DNA of 64,000 nucleotides from Deinandra increscens subsp. villosa (GCA_039602395.1 JBCNJP010000018.1:372001-436000), one strand, 5' to 3'; positions 23,135 through 36,214 are shown, counted from the first letter of the stretch. Program-made: numbers and translations. The notes: generated by a model from the letters alone, not told the origin.

Positions 23135-25257
23135 AATAGGGGTGTTCAAAAAGTTCGAAACTCGAAACTCGTTCGAACTCGCTCGAAAAATAATCGGAAA
23201 ATGCTCGTTCGATTGTCGCTCGCTTTAAAAACGAACCGAGCGGCTCAGTTCGATTTGTAAAACGAACCAAGTATGAGCATAGGTGCGCTCCCTCGATACT
23301 CGCTCGAATTTATATATATACATTTAGTTATTTATTTTATATATTATATATATATCATTTTGAAACGCTTACGTGTACTCTAGGAAAGCACTATTCATGG
23401 CACGTGGCATGTGGTGGTGCTGCCACGTGGCGCTGGTAATTTCTTTTTTCATAACGCGTGGCAGGAGGAGGTGATGCCACGTGGCGCGGTTTTTCTTTTT
23501 TTTTTTTTTTTACAAAAACGGTTTTAATTTTTAGTGTAAAATGGGCTGGAACCCCATAACACGTGGACTTCATGTGTGCTGCCATGTGGCAGTAGTTTTG
23601 TATTTTTTTTTTTAATTTTCTTTCTTAGCATTCCTGTGGGTGTTTGTGGGCATCACCTGGTTTTCTTAATATTTCTGTGGGCATTTTTCATTTAAAGCAT
23701 ACATGTCAATTTGAGATGAAGCTTCATATCTCTTTTTTTATGGCAGTATTTCTTCTCCGATCTATGGTTCTGCTCCCTAAAAACCGCCGGTGGCTAGCTG
23801 GGGATTTCTCTTTCTCCCATCTAGGGTTTCTGACCCCTTCAAAGCGCCGGCAAGGAGGGTTTCTTATGAAATATTTCTCCGATGTAGGCCTCCGGTAACG
23901 TTGAAGCGACCATACGGTTGCTCCGTTTCTGTTGAGGAAACTACGTCTAGGCCACGTCTGTGGCTTTTGGCTTTGCTCTCTCTCCTTCCAATCGCGTAGC
24001 GAGAGGTTCGGCTGCGGCCGGATTTGCTGCCGATTTAGATGCCTCGGTTTGTGTGGTGGCGGTTCAATTATTTGTGCTCTGTTGCTCGGTAGCATCATCG
24101 GTAGTCGGCTTTGGTTCCGATTGACCCTATTTGGGTTTGGTTACTATTGCTCCGGTCCTTTTACGACATCCGGTTTTGGCCGGCGTTGATGTCGGTGAAG
24201 TACTCATCCCAAATCTGTAAATGGATGATGGTGGTTTTGGTTTTGTGATGATCATATCGGTGATGGTGTAGCGATTTCGTTGATTATCTGGGTTCATTTT
24301 GTATCTTGAAAGATTTCAGATGTTGATTTTGAAAAATCCAGATCTGGAAGTAATATGGGCTTTAGTTGGTTTTTCTTATGGTGTTAAGATCAGGATTCAT
24401 TTCTATCGTAGATTTGACCATGGTGGCAGTGACATTTGCTACAGCTTTGACCCTTAATCTTTTTACTAACAATCTTCGTTGGTTGAATGGCTATGATGAT
24501 TACTTATTTCGAAAGTCATGAAAATCCACATGAAGTGTAGGCGGGGCAACTTTTTTTGCAGCCACCGTGGATTTATGATGTTACTTTTACAATTCTGAGC
24601 CAAACTAAAAATTTAATCATAAACATTTATATTTTCTACCTTCAAAATTTCATATTTTGAAAAACTTTTTCAAGTATACGTTCCTCTATTATGTTTTGTT
24701 TTGTCTTTGCAGGTTGTATAAAGTTTCCCTTCAACTTGAGATTAGATTTCCTTTATTATTTACTTTAGGTTTATGCTCATGTAATGGTTTTGTTACTGAT
24801 CGAGAGTCTCAATTTGAAGAGGAATTTTACCTAAAATACTCTTATTTTAAAGTATAACTACACGTATTAAATTTCTTATACTCACATATTAAATTGTATC
24901 AACTCCTTACCTAATAAACTTCTATGATCTTTATAACTTCACTGTTTAGGTTAGTTGGACATTTCGTTCACTGTCTACCTTCTTTAGATTTGCATACAAA
25001 TGTACAATGTTTTACCAATTGACCTCACTTTTGTTGCCAATTGAAAGAGTAAATTCAGTCATTATGTTCTGTTAATAAACTGTCATTATCAAGTGCAAAT
25101 TTAGCTATTAAATTGCTTTAAAATAGTCAGGTTGAAATTGGACCAAACCTTCTCATATATGTTTTCTTTATGATCTTCATTCACATACATATATTATGGT
25201 TCTTACATTTTCCTTATGTAATGAACAAAGAACTAAAAAAAGAAAAAGAAAAATAAC

Positions 25258-25333
25258 AGATTTCACAACCGCATGAAAACATCTCAGATTTCACAACCGC
25301 ATGAAAACATCTCGCCCCGCGGCAACGCGCGGG
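25258..25333 (+). repeat. 28-bp tandem duplication followed by a Helitron-like GC hairpin
   Basis: Units 25258-25285 and 25286-25313 are identical. CCCGCG (25316-25321), six bases and CGCGGG (25328-25333) follow directly. Such GC hairpins in AT-rich DNA are typical near Helitron 3' ends, but the expected CTRR reads CTCG here, so the call is weak. Confidence 0.35.
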
Positions 25334-25561
25334 TCATAATGCTCGTTTTTATTATTTATTTTATCAATTTTAATTTTGTTATGTAAGGAATTAGGATTGG
25401 AGTTAAGAATTTCCATTATTCCAAAAATTCTTTGCACTTAATATTTGACTTTGGATGTAAGTTTAATATTTTAGTTTATCATCTTTGTAGCTTCCATTCT
25501 CTCTAGCCTCCTCCATTGTCATTGTTTTTATTAATCTTTGTATAATTCTTTCTTATATAGA

Positions 25562-25855
25562 ATGTCTTTTCACAAAGAATCCAATGGTATCGAGACTTCT
25601 CATGTTGAATTAAGTGATGGAGAGAGTTTTGAGTTAGTTGATGAAGTAAAAAATGAGGAAAACGTAAGTAAAGATGTTGATGCAACTAGAAAGGAAAAGC
25701 GAGATAATAGTTTTGAAGCACATCCAAATTTTGTAGACATCGAGAACATGTACAAAGGGAAAATGGTAAAAAAAGAAAGAGTATTCATTATAATTATATC
25801 AGTTCATATTAGTTTTAGTTGGTCTAATAAAATACAAACAAGACTAGTGTGTTAG
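25562..25855 (+). pseudogene. Unrecognised acidic open frame, probable gene fragment
   Basis: From the ATG at 25562 the frame gives a charged peptide of about 97 residues, rich in Glu, Asp and Lys. I do not recognise it. The segment GAAGCACATCCAAATTTTGT (from about 25717) is repeated near 25893, inside the subterminal repeat zone of the possible composite element. It could be a captured exon with a tandem copy of its end, or a chance frame. Confidence 0.2.
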
Positions 25856-26130
25856 TTATTGGACAAAATGTGTTAAAATTGGAAACATGGATGAAGCACA
25901 TCCAAATTTTGTAGATCACCACCCACGTCACTTTCCTTTTTGTTCTGCGACGCTCGAAATTTGCTCGGTGATCGCTCGAAAAATACTCGGATCGAAAGTC
26001 GCTCGTTCGATTTTGGATCGGTTGAAAAAATGCTCGGTTCGGTTCAGTTCGGTTTGTAAACGAACCAAACACGAGCAAAGGTCCGTTCGGTTCGGTTCGG
26101 ATCGTGAACAGCCCTATACACATATACGAA

Positions 26131-26933
26131 GGCCCGTTTGTTTTTTTTTGAAGATTTATGTCTGAATCTGAATACCTAAATCATTAAAACTGTTTGTTTT
26201 TTATGTAACATCTGAATATTAATAAACGTCTATTTTATCATCTTAAATGTTAAACTTATAATTAATTTAAAATAAACCTAAATAGATGAATTATTTGTTT
26301 ATCATTATTTCAATTTTAATAGATGGCATGGATGTAATAAAATTGATAACTAAGGATTTTTTGAAGAAGAAGTCCATCCAAACACACACATGTGTGTCTA
26401 CCATCTGTGCATCGAGATGAACTTTTTAAAAGGGATATTATCCCATTTCCCCTTTGTAAAACACATCCAAACAGAGTTGAGAAAGAGACGAGTGAAGACT
26501 TGGCAAAGCTTATCGTTTCTTTCTTCCTTTCATATATGAAAGATCGAGACTATCAAATCTGGCGAGGACTCCGGTTAGACTACCAAATCCGGTGAGAACT
26601 CCGGCTAGACTACCAAACCCGGCGAGAACTCCGGCTAGTCTACCAAATCCGGTGAGAACACGGCGATTGTCGCCAAATCTACTCATCTTTCTTCCTTTCA
26701 TATAAAGATCGGAGATTATAAGCTCCGGCGGCAATAGATCTGTTCCTCCTACTTATGTTGAAGATTTTTAGAGGAAAATAGAGGTTTCTAAACCTCTGAC
26801 CGAATCTGATGATTTTAAGAGGTTTGAATCTCTGGATCTGAATAAAAAACAAACATTCAAAACTCTTAAAACCTCTGACCGAATCAGAGTTAAGAGGAGA
26901 TTCAGATATTTTTTTTGGAAAACAAACGAGTCC
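26131..26933. mobile_element. MITE-like element with CGTTTGTTT inverted ends
   Basis: Left end GGCCCGTTTGTTTTTTTT and right end AAAACAAACGAGTCC are inverted with small differences. Subterminal ATCTGAATCT / AGATTCAGAT blocks also pair. GAA stands on both sides (26128-26130, 26934-26936), which may be a short TSD. Length is 803 bp and no transposase is seen. The right half has repeated CCTCTGACCGAATC motifs. Confidence 0.5.
26548..26667. repeat. 30-bp minisatellite, four copies
   Basis: Units start at 26548, 26578, 26608 and 26638, exactly 30 bases apart, each with GACTACCAAATCCGG and GAGAACTCCGGCTA-like halves. The period is a multiple of three, so the minus frame stays open (26510-26734). 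That frame is an artefact of the repeat. Confidence 0.85.
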
Positions 26934-26941
26934 GAACATAA

Positions 26942-28247
26942 CAGGTCAGCTAATCAGACACCAAAGCACAAAAGCTGGAAATTGTATGAAATGTTCAAAC
27001 GATAACACACACACTCACGCATCAAAACAACACAGAGACAGAGACATGGAACTGGAACCTCATCCATCGACCATAGAAACACAGTAATACAAACAGAAAA
27101 TCGATACACAAACACCAAATCAATCGATAAATATACAAAATAACCAAGAGGAAAGAAACTCCCCGTACGATAAACGAAAAGCATATCATCAATTTCTGGT
27201 TTCGATGGCCTGGTCAATAATGTATGCAATGAATCAGGCATGCGAAGATAAGGAAGGAAACTACAGTGGTGAAGAAGACTTTTTGGCGTCCTTGTGATGC
27301 TGTAGCTCGTCCTTGCCACTGTGTGCTGTCTTTCACACACACCTTTAGACGAAAGCAGTTAAGCTGCTCGACACAACAAAGAGGGACAACAGCCACACGC
27401 ATCACCATATTGTACCCAGTGCCTCCTATTTTGTACATTGTGCTTAGAGGTTGTAAGCTGTGCAGCATTGGTTGTAACAAAGGTTCATAATATAATAGCA
27501 GATGTTCAAAAAAAATTAAGTATTTTTTTTCTGCAAATCATAGTTTTCAATAATCCCGGGTAACAACTTCATTCTCTTTCTTCTTTATGTGTTTGTTGTT
27601 TTTCATAACAATTTGAAATTCATCATCACTAGTTTTTATATGGATTAGATTGGTTGGATTTTTTTTTTAACTTTTAGTCGTCTTCTCATATAGATAGCAC
27701 AGAGTTATCCCAGGGAATTTTTAAAAATTCCGACCCTAAGCGAGTATACCAAATTGGCCTTTAAAATATGAACTTAATATCATTGAAACTTCAAATTAAC
27801 TCGAATTGTATGCTAATAAAAAATGTATTAGTTGTGTGTTGCAGCGGCGAGACGAAGAGTTATCGAGGAATGACCTCAAATATCAAAACAAAAATAAAAG
27901 AAAAACATCACAACGTCTATCCTCTTAACAAAAGATGATCTACTCTAATATAATAATATATACTTAAACATGCCTACGTTAAACAAAAATAATAGACAAA
28001 ATAAAAATATAAAAAACGATACGTAAGTAGTATTGTGTTAAACTAAAACTAAGGAAATCCAAATAAAAAAAGTAAAAGAAAAAAAAAGCAAAAAAAAACG
28101 ACAAAAATATGTTTTAAAAGGAACAAAAAAAGTTAACAAAAGGAAAAAAAATAGAAAAATTAAAAAGATAATTGTGACAATGGTATTTGATAGAGTAAAC
28201 TTAGGAGTTTGGACCTATAGGCTTAGCATATGTTTTTTTTCACCACA
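26942..28247. other. Spacer without supported gene
   Basis: Open frames of 74-128 codons on both strands between 26954 and 27490 overlap one another and show no domain. One minus frame ends in a hydrophobic segment but has no other support. The rest (27490-28247) is A-rich and non-coding. Confidence 0.45.
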
Positions 28248-29439
28248 TGTAACATTCCAAAACCCGTTAAGAATTTAAATAATTTAATTAAGATATGTGG
28301 TGTTATTGGGATGAAGTGCATTTTATATGATGACCCAATAAGAAAGAAAAATAGTTAGTTACTAAAGTTACAAATAACTAATAGAAAATTCATGAAAGGT
28401 GAGGGTGTTATGTGAAAAATATAATCAAGTGGCTAAAACTAGCAAGGGGCTATTATAGAGGGGGCAATATGTAAATATTTGATTAAAATGAAAAGTCTAG
28501 TTTTTCCCCATGGAGGAAAAACGCAGACGTGAAAGGAGCAAGATTTTGATCAAGAACAAGGAATCAAGCTCAAGTGGAGTGAAATTTAAGAGGGGTTTGC
28601 GAAATTGGGAGTCTTAGAACACTTTCTCCAAGTTTTTCTTCCTTAAATTCATGATTTGGGTGCTAGGTATGTTCTTTTCTCGAAGTTGTTTATGTATGAG
28701 ACTTCGTAAATGGTTAAATTGAAGTATGAAATCAGTTCTATAAGCATTGTAGATGTAAATGTAGCCTAATTCTTAGGTTTCATTTGTAAGTTCTTGTGAT
28801 ATTAGTGGATGATGAAATTGGGTTTAACCACCTCTTGAATTTGGAACATGATCATGGGGATGGGTTAGAATTACTAAATTAGACCCCAAGTATGCTTGAT
28901 TATGTGAAAATCGTTGTAAAGTTTAGATAGAATTGTGAATTGAGATGCAAGTATGTAAAGAATGGGTAAATTGGTATGTTAAAAGCGTACGTGATAAATT
29001 AGGCATTTTCATGCACACCAAATGTTTTTGAAACTGCCTAAAAGAGATGTAGAAATTGAAAGTGGGTGGAAATGGTTGAATTGTTAAGGGGTATTATTGA
29101 ATGTTATGTCATAAATTATCAATCTAATCAACCAAGTAAATTATAGGTGAGGGTGGTGGGTGCTCAAGCCATCAAGGAATGCCAAAGTTTGAAGATTTAA
29201 GGTAACACATGAGTGGTAAAAGTATTACGTTTCAAGTACGTTATTATTTGAATTGACCATAAGCAAGATTATGGAAGTAGTTGGATACTATAGTTAATAA
29301 TCATGTGATTAGTGCATAGGTGATGTAAGATGTTTGTAGCTAGATCATGGCTTAAACATCATAGAGAAATATACAAAAGTAAATGATATGGCTCTTTTAG
29401 GTGAGATGATGAATCCAAGAGTGCCATAGAGGGAATATG

Positions 29440-29760
29440 TGAAATAACCCGTTGTAGTTAAGATTGAATAAATGAAGCATGTTGTGTCAGAGTATGTGTT
29501 TTATGATCCGTTTGGGTTAGGAATGTATAAATGAAGTATGATGTGTGCGAATGTGTGTAATATGACTCGTTTGGCTTAAGAATATATAAGTGAAGTATGA
29601 TGGGTGCGAATGTGTGTAATATGACCCGTTTGGGTTATGAATATATAAATGAAGTAATTTATGTGTGTATGTGTGTGATTTGACCCGTTCGAGTTGATAG
29701 TGTATAAATGAAGTATGTTGTGTGTGAATGCGTGTAATATGACCCGATTGGGTATGATAG
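29440..29760. repeat. Degenerate ~62-bp tandem repeat in the LTR of A
   Basis: About five copies, each with AAATGAAGTATG, GTGTGTAATATGACCCG and TTTGGGTT segments. It grades into the 28-bp array, which keeps only the GACCCGTTTGGGT core. Confidence 0.7.
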
Positions 29761-29764
29761 TAAT

Positions 29765-30540
29765 GATGACCCATTTGGGTAGGATTGTAACGAATGACCC
29801 GTTTAGGTAGGATTGTAACGAGTGACCTGTTTGGGTAGGATTGTAACGAGTTACATGTTTGGGTAGGATTATAACGAGTGACCCGTTTGGGTAGGATTGT
29901 AACGAATGACCCGTTTGGGTAGGATTGTAACGAATGACCCGTTGGGGTAGGATTGTAACGAATGACCTGTTCAGGTAGAATTGTAACGAATGACCCGTTC
30001 GGGTAGGATTGTAACGAATGACATGTTCGGGTAAAATTGTAACCAATGACTCGTTGGGGGTAGGATTGTAACGAATGACCCGTTCAGGTAGGATTGTAAC
30101 GAATGGCCCGTTTGGGTAAGATTGTAACGAATGACCCGTTCGGGTAGGATTGTAACGAATGACCCATTCGGATAGGATTGTAGCGAATGACCCGTTCGGG
30201 TAGGATTGTAGCGAATGACCCGTTTGGGTAGGATTGTAAAGAATGACCCATTCGGGTAGGATTGTAACGAATGATCCGTTCGGGTAGGATTGTAACGAAT
30301 GACCTGTTCGGGTAGGATTGTAACGAATGACCCCTTCGGGTAGGATTGTAAGGAATGACCCGTTCGGGTAGGATTGTAACGAACGATCCGTTTGGGTAGG
30401 ATTGTAACAAAATGACCCGTTTGGTAGGATTGTAACACAATGACCCGTTTGGGTAGGTTTATAACGAATGACCCGTTTTTGGTAGGATTGTAACGAATGA
30501 GCCAGTTGGGTATGAATGTTGGGAATGACCCCTTAGGGTA
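29765..30540. repeat. 28-bp minisatellite, about 27 copies
   Basis: The unit contains GACCCGTTCGGGT followed by AGGATTGTAAC. ACCCG and CGGGT can pair across TT, so every unit is a tiny hairpin. Because 28 is not a multiple of three, the translation cycles through all frames and still avoids stops on the minus strand, giving overlapping frames of up to 275 codons. These are repeat artefacts, not genes. Confidence 0.9.
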
Positions 30541-31324
30541 AGGATGATAACACCATAAGGTGTTATAATAAATGTGTAATATGACCTGATAGGGTAATGA
30601 TGGACAAGCAAAGAGGTGAGACATAAAGCATGATAGTATGACCCGCATGGGGTTAAGATGAGTAACATAGGTTATAAACTGAATGTTGGAATTGTGATAA
30701 ATTATGACAAACTTTAGTAGAAGTAGTTGAATGCGATGGATGAATGTGTTGCGAATGATTCGATTGAGAATATATTCATGACTGAAATTATGATGCAAAT
30801 GAAGTAATTGCCCATTTGGGTTAGAATAAAATAAACCCGTATGGGTTTAAGTGTGAAGTAGAAGTAATCTAAGTGATCTTGGATTGGAATGTGGTTTGAA
30901 ATAACCTAAAAGCTCATGAATGCACCTTCGGGTGAGCGTGTTGGCTTGACACAAGATACTTGTGCCAAGAGGAGGTTGGAAATCATTAAACGAAGTCAAA
31001 CGTGGTAGATTGTAAAATGTGTGATAAGTGTGCATATGTGAAGTTTTGTAATCAAATGTTTCGTGTTTTACATTTGATGTATTACCCTTATGAAAGTTCG
31101 ATTGTGGTGAATCGTTAGGAGTTTAGGAGTCATGGAAGTAACATGTGCTAAGGAATGAGGTAAACGAGTTGACCTTTATAATTTGAACGATGTGAATTCT
31201 AAATTGTGAATTGTGATGTAGTTATAGTTGTGATTTTGGACTTTTAATGATAGTAGGAATGCAGTGAATGAATGATTGCTTGATTGGAGATGGAATGATG
31301 AACATTGTAGGAAAATCTGGAAAT

Positions 31325-31432
31325 GTTGCTCCAAGCATATCGCTTGGAGCAACCTAAGCAGTAAGCGATACGCCTGCTGGCCAAGCGTATCGCCTAATTT
31401 AGGTGTTGCTCCAAGCGATACGCTTGGAACTC
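31325..31432. repeat. Palindromic CCAAGCGATACGCTTGG module in the LTR of A
   Basis: GCTCCAAGC...GCTTGGAGC pairs occur around 31330-31352 and 31405-31427, with related AAGCGATACGCC and CCAAGCGTATCGCC motifs between. The segment can fold into several hairpins. A related LTR (40373-42533) has a different palindromic module, also toward its 3' part. Confidence 0.6.
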
Positions 31433-33003
31433 AAATTAGAAGTTTGATGGTTTATTGTGACAACTCGTACAAATCAGGTTATCTTTAATATTATTATTAC
31501 GTGCAATTAACTGTGATTCTATGTGCATTAGACTTAATTGCCCAAATTAGGTGAACTTACGTGCAAACATAGACAATATAGGTCCGACAACAATTACTCG
31601 TAGTGAAAATCAATCCAAAGTTCCACAACTATTTAGGACAGAACTTCAATAACAAAAATTTCATAATATACTTTGTGAAATTCCTATATAAAATAATCAT
31701 CTTATAGTTTCATATCTAATACGTTGTGTCAAAATGTATTTCAAAACAAAACGTTCATTCGAACGACGATTCGTTTCAATCAAACAACGTTATATACTCA
31801 TAAAACAAAATTCTAAATTCAAACTCTCCTAGTATATCATTGTGCATACTCAAACAATCAAGACTCGTGACAGTATCCCGTCCGCTCAAAAATTTATCGT
31901 GACAAATATTATTATTGTTGATTTTATATTAACTATCCATTTTGAAGCCAAAAACCAACTTTTCATCTGTTTATCGTTTAGACTCAAACGAAGTGTCGTT
32001 GGACTCGTTGGATCAACCCGGACTCAACCCGACCCAACCCGAGGCCCGGTTCGACCCGAAGAGCCCAATGGGCCTACCGGCCCAACCTCCTTCTCTTTTC
32101 TTTTCCTTCCTCCTTGCGGCCCAACCCGCCGGCCCATTCCTTTGGCCCGCTTTCTTTTCCTCTCGGCCCACTTCCACTTCTTTTCTTTCTCCGATCGGGC
32201 CAAGCCCAATCTCTTTTTCTTTCTCTCGGCCCGTCCCGAGTTCGACCCTCGTCCCCCTCATTCTTTTCCTTTTCTTTTCCGGTTCCCTCCCTTTCCTCCC
32301 ATTCGATTTCAACCAAGCCCCCTAACTTGTCATTAGACCTTGTCACCTAAATCACACATGTCTAATACACCCTTATGGCTAGAATCTTCCACCTTGTAGC
32401 ATTGATATGGAGCAAACTTGTCTCAGTTAGTACATACAAAACTAAGAACCATTGGATATTATCATTGACCACTAACACAACCAACAAACATGTCTCCCTT
32501 AGCCACCAACTTGTCTCCTTGTCCCTCCCTCTCTTGGTCGGTTCTAGTGCCCACAATACACACCCATTTGAGTTCAAATGCTAGCCTTAGTCTCATTTGG
32601 TTCAAGCCACAATCCATTCTCCTTTTCCTCTTCTCTTTCTCTCGGCTAGACCACAAACCGAACCCCCCTTCGGTTCACTTAAAACCGAGACCAAACACCA
32701 CCACTTGAGCCACCTATATTCTCACACTTAACCACATTTCACACTTAACCATTTCAAGAGCAAACCCACACTTTCTCAACTCTCTATCTTGCTCTCGGCT
32801 CTCTCTCAAACCACCTCCACCACCACTTTTCACCATCAACCACCACTCAATCTAAGCTTCTAATCACATCTCTAGTCAAGGCAATCCATCAACAACTCTT
32901 ATTTCATCATCTTTCTTTCATTATTTCTTTCTAATCTTCCAAGAACAACCAAACTAATATCTTATTTTCTTGACAAAATCCATGATGATTCTTTCATTCT
33001 TTA

Positions 33004-34042
33004 CACTACGTCAAAAAGTGGCTTTGGCCACGGTTTTTTTGATAACGCATAGCCACTGTTTTGAAAAAAGCGTGGCCAAAGGTAAGAAATTCTCGTTTTA
33101 GCCACACATATTTTGTACCCGTGGCCAAATATATAGCCTTTGGACCCTTTTAGCCACGTATTTTTTTGTTTATGTGACAACAACAATCAGGTGCAGTGGC
33201 TTTAGCCACTGTTTTACAAAAACATGTGGCACTTATTTGTCACACCTAAAAAAGAGTGGCGAAATGCATCAAACGGCCACGGAATTTTTATGATTTTTTA
33301 TTTGTGTGACCAAAAAGGAATGTATGGCCACGCTTAAATAATGTTGTGTGACGGAAGAGTAGATTTTATTACTTAGTAAATTAAAAGAAAACAAAACTAT
33401 TTATGCGTGGCTAAATGTGAGCAATGGCCACGCTTTTTACTTAGTTATGTGGCTAAAACACAAATATACGTGACCATATAATACCAAAGGCCACGCTATT
33501 CATATTTTAACGTGGCGGTTGCCACCCTTTGGCCACGCGTATTGGGACAAAAATTATAATTTCAGCAACCCATTTGGCCACGTTTTTTTATAACATATGT
33601 GGCTAAAACACAAATATACGTGACCATATAATACCAAAGGCCACGCTTTTGATATTTTAACGTGGCCGTTGCCACCCTTTGGCCACGCGTACTGTGACAA
33701 AATGTATGATTTCAGCAACCCTTTGGCCACGTATTTTTATAATGTATGTGGCTAAAACACGAATATACGTGACCATAAAATACCAAAGGCCACGTTAACC
33801 AAACACATGTGGCCGTTGGGACCCTTTGGCCACGCTTTTCTGAAGAATTGTTTGATTACAACAACAAATATTGGTACCATTTAGCCACGCTTATAGGTGG
33901 CTTCAGCCACTGATATTGTAACGTGGCCGTAGGGTACATATGGTCACGGCACCTATGGTGTCGGTTGGAATGGAAAAAAACGTGACCAAACACCTTTTGT
34001 CACGGTTTTTTTCCGTGGCCAAAGGTGAATTTTGACGTAGTG
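33004..34042. mobile_element. Non-autonomous CACTA element
   Basis: Ends CACTACGTCAAAA and TTTTGACGTAGTG are perfect 13-bp inverted repeats. The TSD is TTA on both sides (33001-33003, 34043-34045), the 3 bp expected for CACTA. The interior is full of GGCCACG/CGTGGCC motifs in both orientations, like CACTA subterminal transposase-binding repeats. A 148-150-bp tandem repeat starts at 33447. No transposase is encoded in the 1,039 bp. Confidence 0.9.
33447..33810. repeat. ~150-bp tandem repeat inside the CACTA element
   Basis: ATGTGGCTAAAACACAAATA starts copies at 33447, 33597 and (with one change) 33745. Each copy continues with ACCAAAGGCCACG and CCCTTTGGCCACG blocks; the third is partial. Confidence 0.8.
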
Positions 34043-36214
34043 TTACTCATCATCCTTCTAAATCAAAGATCAAGGATGGGTTTAGGATCTATATCGGGAG
34101 CTTAATCAACACCCATCAAGTCATTTACCGATCCGGTTTAAGACTAAGTGAGGAACCCTTACTTTCTTGGTTATTTCTATATTTCTTATCATATAATGTC
34201 ACAATATCATGTTCATGATCTAAGTCTTGATTGTATTATTGGATGACTTACTAGCAATCTTGTATGTTAGTAGCAGTTTGTGCCTTTGAAGGACCTAGAA
34301 TATTGTTTGAACAAATTCATAGAAAAATATAAACATAACATGTGTATTTATGTTAAAAAGTTTTGGTGACAAAGTTTATGAACTACAACAGCTATGAGTT
34401 ATAAGAAATTTTGTATGTTTGGTTTTGTGAAAAACACATAAACATGATGTTTGGAAATCGATTTTTAGAAGAAATATATATATTATTAAAGTTGCCAAAC
34501 ATGACACAATATTTTGTGTGTCATAAAAGTTAGCCACCATAAAACATATTTTGCAATCTTAGAAACACCTCATGATTTTGACTTTAAATCCGAAACCAAA
34601 CTTGTCAAAAGATGATTTTGAGTCACTAAAAGTGTTATTTGAAGATTGGTCTATGAAATCTCGAAGAAATATAAAAATAGAATTTTTATGGTATAACTAT
34701 CATTTATTATCTTAAAAAGGTTAGTAAAATTCTTGTAACCAACTTATGACCACTTAGGACTTGTAAAGTATCATTTAGGGCTCGCAATATTGATTTCCAA
34801 ATTTACAAAGTGATTCGGGAAGTTAAACACTTGAAAAATGAATAATTGGAAATCGTAAAACGACTTTTTGACGAAAAATATAACATATTTTTGAAAAAGA
34901 ACTATTTTGACATATAAAATTGTTTCTCAAAGTTCAAGAATGGAAAAACATGTTTTAGAAGTAATAGGAGTAAAACTGTAACTTTCGGTAACTCGAAAAC
35001 GTCAATTTTTACAATTTAAACTCCCACCGGCACACTTGGCAACCTAAGACCCTAAAACACATTAAAACAAGTCACTAACAAATCCTAAGTGTTAAGGAAG
35101 CTTAAAATGCCATAAAACGAGTCAAAGTAGTCAAAACGGTGAAACCGGCTAACTACCAGACGAACCGACGCTTAATTTTACCAAAATACAACTTCATATA
35201 CTATTGGAAACATTTCTTCATACAAATAGATATATATTTTCACGTGTCAACATTCTTTTTGTAAAACGCGACAAATACCGTGTATAATACGCGTGTTCGA
35301 ACTTTAATAAATAAAGGAATTAATTATTTCTTTAAGGAGTTCAAAACCTTATAAACATTTAACAAATTAAATATTTATATTTTCATGACGTTTTAAGAAA
35401 ATAATGTATATTATTCAATATGTTTTTCTAACATGAAAATTAATTATTATTTATTTATTCAAATAGATAATTAATTCCATTAAACTTAATATTATTTATT
35501 TGCTAATAAATAATATTCTAGGATTTCCATCACTATCAGCGGGTAATAACAGTCAAGACTTAGCATCGAACATTGGGTGACGTATTCACTAACCCAAGTA
35601 GCCAAACCCTAATACGTTATAATATTACTTTGTAGACGTTGCTAGGCTACATTCGAAATTCATATCTACCTGTCCATTTACATAACATGTGAGTCTTCAC
35701 GGCCCCTTTTTACATTTCTGTATTCTAACTTTGGGGGAGAATTCAATAAAAGCCATTTTCTATATTCATTTTTTTCTGATATTATGATAACTGTAACACG
35801 TACCGATTGCATGTTCTTTTCATTTCCCCAAATTCTGTGTATTCATATTGATTTATGTTATATGCCCAAATTCCCGCTATTAGATTCAATTAGTTCATTC
35901 GAAACGATATCTTGTGAGTAGATCTATTTGGGTTGACGACCCTGCCCTGACTTGGTCGCTCTAGTCATGACTCCACGGTTATAGTCAAGGGGTACATTGG
36001 TTATTCTGATCATTCGATGTTCTTGGGGAAGAACATCATGAGTGGGTAAACAGTTAGTTTTGAATTCAAGGTTCATGCTCGATCTTTACAATAACAGTGT
36101 CAAACAAACTAATATCATGACAGGCTAAACATTTTGAAACATATAATTTCAAACAGTTCAAGTGTCATTAAACCTGTGAACTCACCAACAATTCTGTTGA
36201 CTTTTTAACTTCTT

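Larger units (their letters stand above)
23135..26115. mobile_element. Possible composite hAT-like element carrying gene-like sequence
   Basis: The left end TAGGGGTGTTCA (23138) and right end TGAACAGCCCTA (26105-26116) are inverted copies with one difference. Both sides continue into CTCGAA/GTTCGG-rich subterminal repeats (23150-23320 and 25945-26100). TATACACAT stands just outside the left end (23126-23134) and overlaps the right end (26115-26123), a candidate TSD offset by a few bases. Between them lie CCACGTGG repeats, a CTAGGGTTT-type 5'-UTR-like GC-rich block (about 23750-24200), a Helitron-like hairpin (25316-25333) and an acidic open frame (25562-25855). Alternatively, two separate truncated MITEs lie by chance in this order. 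Confidence 0.35.

Noticed and set aside
26954..27490. Overlapping plus and minus frames of 74-128 codons
   Set aside because: No recognisable domain, mutual overlap, no splice or promoter support. A hidden gene fragment cannot be excluded.
29571..30798. Long minus-strand open frames (up to 275 codons) that look like a repetitive protein
   Set aside because: They are generated by the 28-bp array in an LTR. The peptide repeats every 28 residues because three units make one frame cycle, and no codon or domain signal exists.
31942..32350. Overlapping Pro/Arg-rich frames on both strands
   Set aside because: Caused by GGCCCA- and CT-rich LTR promoter sequence; frames are open on both strands at once, and none has a motif.
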